Shown one piece after another: positions 1 to 6,699 of a DNA stretch of 64,000 nt (the stretch's first letter is position 1; every line of letters begins with the position of its first letter). The DNA lies in contig CAIQVJ010000120.1 of the NCBI GenBank assembly GCA_903875225.1, forward strand, positions 1 to 64,000, read 5' to 3'. The DNA is from an uncultured Pseudomonadota bacterium. GTDB taxonomy: Bacteria; Myxococcota_A; UBA796; SXON01. The position numbers and the translations under genes are program-made. Below the pieces are notes generated by a model. The model saw nothing but the letters and a program-made list of their open reading frames with translations, did not search any database and was not told the DNA's origin.

Positions 1-96
1 GCCTCGAACCGCTACGTTGAGCAGCGATCCTGTTTAGCCCAGCCTTGCAGATCGCCCGTGGCCAGCACTCGAGAGGGTGGTGTTCCCTGGGCGCGG

Positions 97-945
97 CTAC
101 TCCACGCCGGGGTCCCGCTCGAGCAGTTCGTGCAGCACGCTCGCGGCACTCCCTGCCCCGCTCGCGACGGCCCGAACGCCCTGGGTGATTGGCAGGTCCT
201 TCACCCGGCGGAGCAGGGCATCGCAAAGCTCCACGAGCGCGGGGTCCCTCTCGCCGCGCGCCAACGCCAGGCCTCTGCGCAGGGACGGGTGGTCGGGCAC
301 ACTGGCAGCGGCGATCAGCTCGCCGACACCTGCCAGCCCGGAGAACGTGCGCGCCTGTCCCCCCACGCGGGAGAAGAGCTGGCCCCCTTCGGCGATGCCC
401 CGGGAGACCGCCAGCGCCTGCAAACCGACGCCCGACCCGAGCCCGCGCGCCGCGCCCAGGGCTGCGCAGAGCACCTCGACGAGCGCTTCGGCCAACTCGG
501 TTCCGGTGAGATCATCGGTCCGGTAGACGGGGCACACGGGTGATCGCAGCGCAGCGTGCGCAGCGAGCGTGATGGAGGCATACGGGGAGGCGATGAGCAC
601 GGCGCATGGCGCCCCGCGCTGGATCTCCTGCAGGAGCATGGGGCCGGCCAGCGCGCCGACACGGATGCACGCTGTCTCCTGCTCCACGACCTCGGAGAGC
701 CGCTGCCCCGTCGGGCCGTCGAGCCCCCGGGATGTGAGCACCACCTGATCCCGCGGGCCCGGCGCGAGGGTGCGGAGAACCCCGCGGAGCTCATGGGGCG
801 CGACGTCGACGAACAGGAGGTCGGCGGCCAGCGATTCGGCGGACTGTCCGGGGCTCGCTCGCACGACCTCGGAACCCGCGGCGCGCAACAACGCATCCAC
901 GGCGACCAGCCTGTCCCCCGAGCCGATGATCGCGCAGCGGGTCAC
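97..945 (-). CDS. Degenerate NAD-dependent glycerol-3-phosphate dehydrogenase (GpsA-like)
   Basis: A 282-residue protein with the outline of GpsA, which normally makes sn-glycerol 3-phosphate for phospholipids; GpsA is usually about 330 residues. Seen: an N-terminal Rossmann-like strand (residues 5-20), SRGLDG at 72-77 where GpsA has TKG, GALAGP at 97-102 (the SGP segment), SRGIAE at 181-186 and GLAGVGEL at 203-210. In the active-site helix the expected ALKNV reads ALVEV (154-158), so the catalytic lysine is missing, and the GDN motif reads GVG (172-174). It is the last gene of the exbB operon and its start overlaps the acyltransferase stop by 4 nt. I infer a repurposed or non-catalytic partner of that acyltransferase rather than a working dehydrogenase. 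Confidence 0.7.
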   Translation of the reverse strand: MTRCAIIGSGDRLVAVDALLRAAGSEVVRASPGQSAESLAADLLFVDVAPHELRGVLRTLAPGPRDQVVLTSRGLDGPTGQRLSEVVEQETACIRVGALAGPMLLQEIQRGAPCAVLIASPYASITLAAHAALRSPVCPVYRTDDLTGTELAEALVEVLCAALGAARGLGSGVGLQALAVSRGIAEGGQLFSRVGGQARTFSGLAGVGELIAAASVPDHPSLRRGLALARGERDPALVELCDALLRRVKDLPITQGVRAVASGAGSAASVLHELLERDPGVE

Positions 946-2549
946 GGGGCCGCCCTGCTCGAGAGCCCGAAGACGTCGAGCCGGTTGCGATAGTAGTAGG
1001 TGAGCTCCCCGGACACCCTCACCTGTCCATCGGCTGCATATTCGAGAGCGCGGACCCGATGGAAGTTGGCGAAGAGCTTGACGGCCTCGTCGAGGATCCG
1101 TGCGGGCGTTGCCGGGCCGGTTCGGGGCTGGTCGGCGAGTTGGGTGAGCGCCGTCGCGATGCGGGCTTCGACTGCAGCGCGCGGAGCGGCCCGCTGCTCG
1201 GGTGCGAGCCGGACCAGTCGGTACACGTCGAGCCCCGGGTGCTGGGCCTTCAACGCCTCCCAGGCGGCCCAGGCGGCGAGGTGCGTGGACTGCACGACGA
1301 AGTCGGAGCGGTACGCGTCGCAGAGCTTCCGGGCCAGCCGCTCCGTGTACAGGAAGTCGCGCTGCTCGTCGGCCACCACCTTGCCTTCGCGATCGGTCAC
1401 GTAGCCTCGCCGATCCACGGGGTTTCCATGCGGGTCGAGCGAGCGCATCTGCAGGTCGACGCGGTTCCCCACCACGTCGAGGGGCTGCCCGAAGGTCACG
1501 TGGACGCGGGCGTCGAGCCGCAGCAGTTGCTGCACGAACGCCGCGACCGTTCGCGGCTCGCTGAACTCGTCGTCCATGATGATGTACCGCTGCTTGCCTT
1601 CGTCTGCGAGGGCATCTGCGATCAGGCTCTCCGCCTCCAGCACCACGCCGATCGACAGCGTGCAGGGGACGACGAACACCTCACCGTTGGCCGAGCCCGC
1701 CTCGAGGTTCTCCTGCCACGCCGCGAGGCCGGTGCCCAGCAGGCCCTTCTTGAGACGCGACTCCAATCGCCCGCTACGCGACCGGGTGCCCCCGGGAAAG
1801 AACAACGAATGGCAGCGCCGCCGGAGCACCTCGATGGAGTAGTCCTTGAGCGTGTCCTTGTAGAGCGCGTTCCGCTTGCGCCGATCGACGGTGTACGCTC
1901 CGAGCCGCCGCATGAAGAACCCCATCGCGGGGTTTGAGAACAGGTTCAGGCCCGCCCCGTAGGCGAAGGGCGGTAGCCCCGCCGCGTAGAGAGCGTAGCC
2001 CATGAGCGGGGAGTCGAGGTTCGAGACGTGCGTCGGCGCGAGGATCACGGTGCCGCGCCGCGTGAGCTCCGCGATGTGCTCGAGCGGGCCAGCGATGGCG
2101 ATGCGCGAGGCGGGATCGACGTGGGTTCGAGCGAGCGGGCCCAGCAGGATGTCCCGGCCACGCGAGGCAGACAGCAACCGGGTGAGCACCGGCGGCATGA
2201 CCCGCGTGGCAAACGTGTAGGCGCGGGGCGAAAACGGGTTGTGGATCTCCCTCGCGTAGCTGTCCACGAGGTGGAGCAGGGCCGTCTGCATCTCATCCCG
2301 GGACATCGCGCGCAGGGACTGGGCCGCCTCGGCCACGCGGGAGGCGTAGGCCAACTCGGAGTCCGCTCGGCCCTCGTCGAGCCGCTTGCGCTCGTGAAAA
2401 ACGGTGTCTGCGAGCAGCTCCGTCAGCGCGGCGTCCGTCGTGTTCGCGAGCCGCTTCCGGGCTCGGGTGACGAGCGCGCCGGCGATCACCTCAGCCGAAG
2501 GCGCCTCGAAGAGCGCCGACGCCTGCGACCCTGCGCCAGCCGAGGCCAC
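942..2549 (-). CDS. PlsB-like glycerol-phosphate O-acyltransferase
   Basis: A 535-residue member of the glycerol-3-phosphate/lysophospholipid acyltransferase superfamily, which moves an acyl chain onto a glycerol-phosphate-type acceptor at the inner membrane. Motif I is HVSNLD (H174 and D179, the HX4D pair). Block II is FFMRR (211-215). Block III is FPGGTRSRSGR (251-261), closer to PlsB (EGGRSRTGR) than to the PlsC motif FPEGTR. A block-IV-like VVPC segment follows near 290. No long hydrophobic segment is obvious. It starts 3 nt after the upstream exbD stop and overlaps the GpsA-like gene by 4 nt. PlsB and GpsA acting together is classical, but here they sit with an ExbB/ExbD energiser, so the true acceptor is open. 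Confidence 0.82.
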   Translation of the reverse strand: MASAGAGSQASALFEAPSAEVIAGALVTRARKRLANTTDAALTELLADTVFHERKRLDEGRADSELAYASRVAEAAQSLRAMSRDEMQTALLHLVDSYAREIHNPFSPRAYTFATRVMPPVLTRLLSASRGRDILLGPLARTHVDPASRIAIAGPLEHIAELTRRGTVILAPTHVSNLDSPLMGYALYAAGLPPFAYGAGLNLFSNPAMGFFMRRLGAYTVDRRKRNALYKDTLKDYSIEVLRRRCHSLFFPGGTRSRSGRLESRLKKGLLGTGLAAWQENLEAGSANGEVFVVPCTLSIGVVLEAESLIADALADEGKQRYIIMDDEFSEPRTVAAFVQQLLRLDARVHVTFGQPLDVVGNRVDLQMRSLDPHGNPVDRRGYVTDREGKVVADEQRDFLYTERLARKLCDAYRSDFVVQSTHLAAWAAWEALKAQHPGLDVYRLVRLAPEQRAAPRAAVEARIATALTQLADQPRTGPATPARILDEAVKLFANFHRVRALEYAADGQVRVSGELTYYYRNRLDVFGLSSRAAP

Positions 2550-2552
2550 GGC

Positions 2553-3095
2553 CTACTTGTGCCGGACGGTCAGCCGGTAGCTGGTGAATTGTGCGCGGCC
2601 AGCCTGTGAGAGCACGTCTGCCAACAGGCCGTACGGCGTGTCCTCGTCGGCGACCACCATCAGGATGCCGTCGAACCCGGGCCCGTGCGTACGCTGGGAG
2701 ATCGCGCGGATGTCGTCCACGCGCTTCTGCAGCGCGCCAGACAGCGGGCCGTACTTGTTCTTCGGATCGGTGGGGACCACCTCACCGCCCTTCACCTGAA
2801 GGACGGTCTTGTCGTCGACAGAGATCGCTCCGGCCGAGATCATCACCCGCACAGCGGGGACGATGTTGTCCGGCGCCGTGGAGGCGGGAGGACGAAGGTC
2901 ATCGTTCAATGTGATGTTCTGCGGGGCGTCGGAGAACACCTTGATCAGGTAGACGAGCAGGATCGTCATGACGTCCATCATGGCCGTCAGGTTCAAGCCA
3001 ACGATGCCGGGATCACCATGCCGGCGCCGGCGGAGCATGAACTCGTCGTCGTTCGCGGAGATCTGGTCGAGTTCGGCCTGGGTGGGTTCGCTCAT
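2553..3095 (-). CDS. ExbD/TolR-type biopolymer transport protein (second copy)
   Basis: 180 residues: a basic cytoplasmic start (RRRRH near 22-26), one transmembrane helix from about 34 to 54 with the proton-relay aspartate D41 in TAMMDVMT, then a periplasmic domain of about 120 residues. ExbD/TolR subunits sit inside an ExbB/TolQ pentamer and turn proton flow into motion across the periplasm. Its start overlaps the stop of the first exbD by one base (TAATG), so the two are probably translated together. Two different ExbD subunits behind one ExbB is the composition of the myxobacterial AglR/AglQ/AglS motor, though it also occurs in other energised systems. Confidence 0.85.
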   Translation of the reverse strand: MSEPTQAELDQISANDDEFMLRRRRHGDPGIVGLNLTAMMDVMTILLVYLIKVFSDAPQNITLNDDLRPPASTAPDNIVPAVRVMISAGAISVDDKTVLQVKGGEVVPTDPKNKYGPLSGALQKRVDDIRAISQRTHGPGFDGILMVVADEDTPYGLLADVLSQAGRAQFTSYRLTVRHK

Positions 3096-3559
3096 TACGG
3101 CAACGCCAGTGCGAGTTGAATACCGGGGAAGAGGGCGGTCTTCCCGTCTGTCCGGGCGGCATCCATGGTGGCTACGACCTCCGAGTACGGGATCGCAGGG
3201 TCAGCAAGCACCTGCAGAGTGTCCTCGACGGTCCCGGAGTCCTTGAACTGCCGCAGGACCTGGGTGAGGTCGCGGTAGGGGAGCACTCCACCCTTGCGCA
3301 ACAGCTCCACGGGCGCGACGCCTTCCTTGCTGGAGGCGATGGAGAGCGCACGTTGCGTGACCACGACGCTGAGGTAGCCCTTCTTGTCCGGATCGACCGG
3401 GCCCGGCCCGTTGTCCCCGGTGAGCGTGGGCACCAGCACGGGGGCCTCCCTCAGCTCGACGATGTACGCTGTGACGACCAGCAGGAACATGATCAGGTTG
3501 AGCATGATGTCCAGGTACGGGACGAGGTTCAGCTCGCCCTCTCCGCCGCCGCCAGCCAT
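3095..3559 (-). CDS. ExbD/TolR-type biopolymer transport protein (first copy)
   Basis: 154 residues with a short glycine-rich N-terminus, one transmembrane helix (about 12-35) carrying the conserved aspartate D17 in PYLDIMLN, and a periplasmic domain. It begins 3 nt after the exbB stop. The periplasmic part differs clearly from that of the next gene, so this is an old paralogue pair rather than a recent duplication. No tonB gene is adjacent, so the periplasmic partner cannot be read from the operon. Confidence 0.85.
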   Translation of the reverse strand: MAGGGGEGELNLVPYLDIMLNLIMFLLVVTAYIVELREAPVLVPTLTGDNGPGPVDPDKKGYLSVVVTQRALSIASSKEGVAPVELLRKGGVLPYRDLTQVLRQFKDSGTVEDTLQVLADPAIPYSEVVATMDAARTDGKTALFPGIQLALALP

Positions 3560-3562
3560 TGG

Positions 3563-4222
3563 TTAGGCCTTCGCCGCGGGTTCGGCGCTGCGTGGGCCCT
3601 TCTTCCACTGGGCGTGCACGTTCATGAAGTGGAACAGCGCGTGCTCGGTCTTCTCGTTCAAACTGGCGGCCTTGCTGCTCACGACGAGGTGGCCGATGAT
3701 GCAGATGACCGCGATCGAGAGGCCGAAGGCGGTGTTGTTCATCGCCTCCGAGATCGACTTGGCGAGGGCGTTCGCGCGCTGGTCGGCCGCGAGAGCGCCA
3801 ACGGCGAGAAACGCCTTGATGAGGCCGGTGACCGTGCCGATGAGGCCGATCAGGGTCGCGATGTTGGCGATGGCCCAGAGCCAGGCGACGCGCGTCATGA
3901 TGAGGCTCCGCACGTCCATCATCGCTTCTTCGACGGCGAGCATCGGGCTCTCGTAGCCGTTGCGCAGGAGTCCGAGCAGCGTGCGGGTGGCGCGGGAGAG
4001 GACCGGACGGGGTGCCACCTGGCAAGCCTTCGCGGCAGCCTCGATGTTCCCTGCCTTCAGGTACTTCTCCACCGAGGCGGTGAACGTCTTCTCATTGATG
4101 GGCAGCACGAAGAAGATGACGATGAATCGTTCCAGCACCACGCCCAGTCCCAACACCAGAAAGGCGATGTTGATGAACATGAACGTTCCGCCGTCTTGGA
4201 AGAACGCAACAATAGTAGCCAT
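3563..4222 (-). CDS. MotA/TolQ/ExbB proton channel protein
   Basis: 219 residues with the three-helix ExbB/TolQ pattern. TM1 is near 14-37. A cytoplasmic loop carries the helix around EEAMMDVRS. TM2 contains LIGLIGTVTGLI, with the threonine that faces the ExbD aspartate. TM3 is around AVICIIGHLVV. It forms the pentameric channel around ExbD. It is the first gene of the five-gene minus-strand operon, and the start is supported by GGAGAG just upstream. The tail (about 190-219) is charged and Ala/Lys-rich. Confidence 0.88.
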   Translation of the reverse strand: MATIVAFFQDGGTFMFINIAFLVLGLGVVLERFIVIFFVLPINEKTFTASVEKYLKAGNIEAAAKACQVAPRPVLSRATRTLLGLLRNGYESPMLAVEEAMMDVRSLIMTRVAWLWAIANIATLIGLIGTVTGLIKAFLAVGALAADQRANALAKSISEAMNNTAFGLSIAVICIIGHLVVSSKAASLNEKTEHALFHFMNVHAQWKKGPRSAEPAAKA

Positions 4223-4345
4223 TTACTCTCCGGGGACCGCGTCAGGTGGTTGCAGAACGCAACGTCACCCGAATTCAGCTTAGCGACAACGTCTGCAGGG
4301 GTGGAATCTTCGGAAACCATTTCGAGCCGGGGTCAAACCGGCGCT

Positions 4346-4359
4346 CTTGCATGTGCAAG
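4346..4359. promoter_or_regulatory. Perfect inverted repeat upstream of the exbB operon
   Basis: CTTGCA-TG-TGCAAG, two perfect 6-nt arms around 2 nt, lies 124 nt upstream of the exbB start in the 274-nt gap after the radical SAM gene. On the minus strand an extended -10-like TGCTACCTT immediately precedes it and partly overlaps it, so a regulator bound here could sit at the transcription start. Both roles are inferred from position. Confidence 0.35.
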
Positions 4360-4496
4360 GTAGCACAGTCGTCCGCTCCCGTCCTCGCCCCGCCGACAGT
4401 TCGCGACAAAAACGAAGGTCACGTCGGCGATTTTGTTGATTGTGAAGGAGTGGTGAGGCCATGCAGCGTTGGTGCGCGAACCGCGGGCGGCGGCGC

Positions 4497-5969
4497 TCAA
4501 ACGGTGCCCCACTTCCCCAGCCCGACGCTGGGGATGCTCTTCATCATCGTGCTCTTGACGATCTCGCTCAACACGGTGGCTCCGCCGAGCATCTCCATCA
4601 GCTCGGCGCGCCCCTCGGTCTTCGACAGCTTCCGCCGGATCAGGTCCGGTCGCATGTAGAAGTTGAGATACGCCTTCGTTCGGTACTGGCGCAGGCGCTC
4701 GGCGGTGAATGTCTCGGTCTCCAGCTGTGGGATCGGCCCACCCCCGTTGATCGTGTAGCGGCGCCAGAAGTCACCGTCCACGTAGCCGCGCTCCTGCGCG
4801 ATCCGGTACAGGTCGGTGGCGGGTAGCGCCGTGGCCACCGAGTAGCTCGCCCAGTCCAGGCCGAGGCTCGCGGAGAACTTGATCATCTCCTCGACGTCCG
4901 ACGGCGTGGTGTCGTAGTACCCGACCATGAAGTAGCCGCGTGTCTCGAGGCCCACTTCGCGGGCGATCCGGAAGGCCTCTACCGTCTGCTCCCGGGTGAT
5001 CTGCTTGTTCATGATCTTCAGCACCCGATCGGTGCCGGCCTCCACTCCCATGTGGATCGAGCGGAGCCCGGCCTTCTTCAACCAGGTGAGCACCTCCCGG
5101 TCCACCGTGTCGACGCGGGCGCGGATGTTGAAGTTCACCTTGAGGTTGCGCCGCAGGATCTCGTCCGCAAGGGTGCGCATGCGCTTCTTGCCGATGGTGA
5201 ACGTCTCGTCGAACATGACGATCTCGCGGACCCCGTAGGTCTTGACGAGGTACTCCATCTCGTCCACCACGAGCTGGGGAGCCCGGAATTTCAGCTTGTC
5301 GGAGTACACCTGCGAGCAGTAGCCGCAGTGCCAGGGGCAGCCGCGCGTCGTCACCATGGTGGCGAAGGGCTTGAGCAGCGTGAGGCAGTGGTATCGGTCG
5401 ATGGGCAGCAGGTCCCATGCAGGGATCGGGTACTTGTCGATGTCCTTCGAGGCAGCGCGAGCCGGGTTCTGGTCGATCTCGCCGGTGGGCCGTCGGAACA
5501 GGGTGCCCGGAATGTCGTCGAGGTCGGAGCCGGACTCGACATGGTCGCAGATGTCGAGGAAGGTCTCCTCGCCGTCGCCCACCACGGCGAGATCGAAGCA
5601 GTCCCAGGTGAGGGACTCCCGCGGGTAGATCGACATGTGCGGCCCGCCGCACACGATCACCGCGTTCGGACACGCCTTGCGTACGACCTGCGCGATCTCG
5701 ATGACGGCCGGCCAGCCGAGGGTCTTGGCCGTGAGGGCCACGATGTCCGGCTTCTCGTCTGCGAACCGGCTCTCGGCGTCCTTCGGCAGGAGGTTCTCGG
5801 CGTGCAGGTCGATGAGGCCCACCTTGTACCCGTGCTGACGAACCCACGCCGCGAGCTGCGCGAGGGCGAGGGATGGGAAGATACCGAGCTTCTCCGCCGC
5901 CTTCTGTGACAGCGGCTGCTGGTCTGCAGCTTCGTGGTACTTGATGAACAGGATCTTGGTCTTCTTCAA
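4497..5969 (-). CDS. Cobalamin-binding radical SAM enzyme (class B type)
   Basis: 490 residues. Residues 1-150 form a B12-binding Rossmann domain (IDLHAEN at 53-59, GGPH at 108-111, GDGEETF at 131-137). The radical SAM domain follows, with the 4Fe-4S motif CPWHCGYC (C211, C215, C218). This architecture covers radical methyltransferases and cyclases such as BchE and many hopanoid or natural-product enzymes; the substrate cannot be read from sequence. The start is TTG at 5969 with GAGG upstream, giving the natural N-terminus MKKTKILFIK. It is monocistronic as far as seen and is one of three such enzymes in the window. Confidence 0.88.
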   Translation of the reverse strand: MKKTKILFIKYHEAADQQPLSQKAAEKLGIFPSLALAQLAAWVRQHGYKVGLIDLHAENLLPKDAESRFADEKPDIVALTAKTLGWPAVIEIAQVVRKACPNAVIVCGGPHMSIYPRESLTWDCFDLAVVGDGEETFLDICDHVESGSDLDDIPGTLFRRPTGEIDQNPARAASKDIDKYPIPAWDLLPIDRYHCLTLLKPFATMVTTRGCPWHCGYCSQVYSDKLKFRAPQLVVDEMEYLVKTYGVREIVMFDETFTIGKKRMRTLADEILRRNLKVNFNIRARVDTVDREVLTWLKKAGLRSIHMGVEAGTDRVLKIMNKQITREQTVEAFRIAREVGLETRGYFMVGYYDTTPSDVEEMIKFSASLGLDWASYSVATALPATDLYRIAQERGYVDGDFWRRYTINGGGPIPQLETETFTAERLRQYRTKAYLNFYMRPDLIRRKLSKTEGRAELMEMLGGATVLSEIVKSTMMKSIPSVGLGKWGTV

Positions 5970-6083
5970 AGAAGGCCTCGGGGTGTGGCCGCGATCTTAC
6001 CGCGGATCCCATCTGGGCTTCGCTCTTTGGTAGACGTGGGGCACATGGATGGGCTACAGATTCGGCGATTGATGGAGTTCTGG

Positions 6084-6635
6084 ATGGATTCGCTGAAGTG
6101 GCTTCCCGTGTTCTTGCTCGTGGGTTGTAACGGTGCACCGGGCGATGACACCGGCGACACGAAGGTCGTCCAGCACGGGGACCCGCCGGTTGCGCCCTCG
6201 CTGGTGCTCAACGAGTTCCTCGGGAGCAACGATGCGACGAACCCCGACGAGGCGGGGGAGTTCGACGACTGGGTCGAGCTCTACAACACCGGAGACACCC
6301 TCGTGAACTTCGATGGCCTGTACCTCACCGACAACCTCGACAAGCCCACGAAGTGGCCGCTCCCCGCCGGTCTCGGGCTTCAGCCCGGCGAGTACTACCT
6401 GATCTGGTGCGATGGGCAGCCGGAGCAGGGGGTGGAGCACTCCTCGTTCAAGATCAACAGCGCCAGCGGCGTGCTGGCGGTCTACGTGGTGGCGGATGGC
6501 TACGATCCGCTGCGGGTGGACGGGATCAACTACACGCTCCAGCAGGCGGACCTCTCGGCGGCGCGTGTTCCGGATGGGTCCGACAACTGGGTTGCTGGCC
6601 AGGAGCCCACGCCCGCAGCGTCGAACGGGCAGTAG
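6084..6635 (+). CDS. Lamin-tail-domain lipoprotein
   Basis: About 183 residues. The signal peptide ends in the lipobox LLVGC with Cys15 as the lipidated residue, followed by an acidic Asp/Thr/Gly linker. The rest is a lamin-tail (LTD) immunoglobulin-like domain: LVLNEFLGSN, DDWVELYNTGD, LYLTDN, LPAGLGLQPGEYYLIWCD and ARVPDGSDNW are family hallmarks. LTD domains in bacteria are extracellular binding or anchoring modules, often in calcium-rich surface proteins. I chose ATG 6084 because GGAG lies 6 nt upstream and it gives a compact signal; ATG 6072 is possible. Longer upstream starts would place charged sequence before the signal. Confidence 0.78.
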   Translation: MDSLKWLPVFLLVGCNGAPGDDTGDTKVVQHGDPPVAPSLVLNEFLGSNDATNPDEAGEFDDWVELYNTGDTLVNFDGLYLTDNLDKPTKWPLPAGLGLQPGEYYLIWCDGQPEQGVEHSSFKINSASGVLAVYVVADGYDPLRVDGINYTLQQADLSAARVPDGSDNWVAGQEPTPAASNGQ

Positions 6636-6665
6636 CTGCGAGGCCGCTCGGCGTGGTCGGCAGCG

Positions 6666-6677
6666 TTGACCTGTCAA
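6666..6677. promoter_or_regulatory. Short inverted repeat TTGAC-CT-GTCAA
   Basis: Perfect 5-nt arms around CT, 22 nt before the lytic transglycosylase start and 30 nt after the previous stop. The left half also reads as a -35-like TTGACC, but no matching -10 lies at the right distance. Possible operator; could be chance. Confidence 0.2.
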
Positions 6678-6699
6678 TAGATGGGTTACTCCGGCGGTC

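Noticed and set aside
58..543. Plus-strand open frames at the left edge
   Set aside because: Antisense to the GpsA-like gene, whose motifs are clear.
4057..4320. 87-codon frame overlapping the exbB start
   Set aside because: It reads into exbB out of frame, ending in a Ser/Cys/Trp-rich string typical of a shifted frame.
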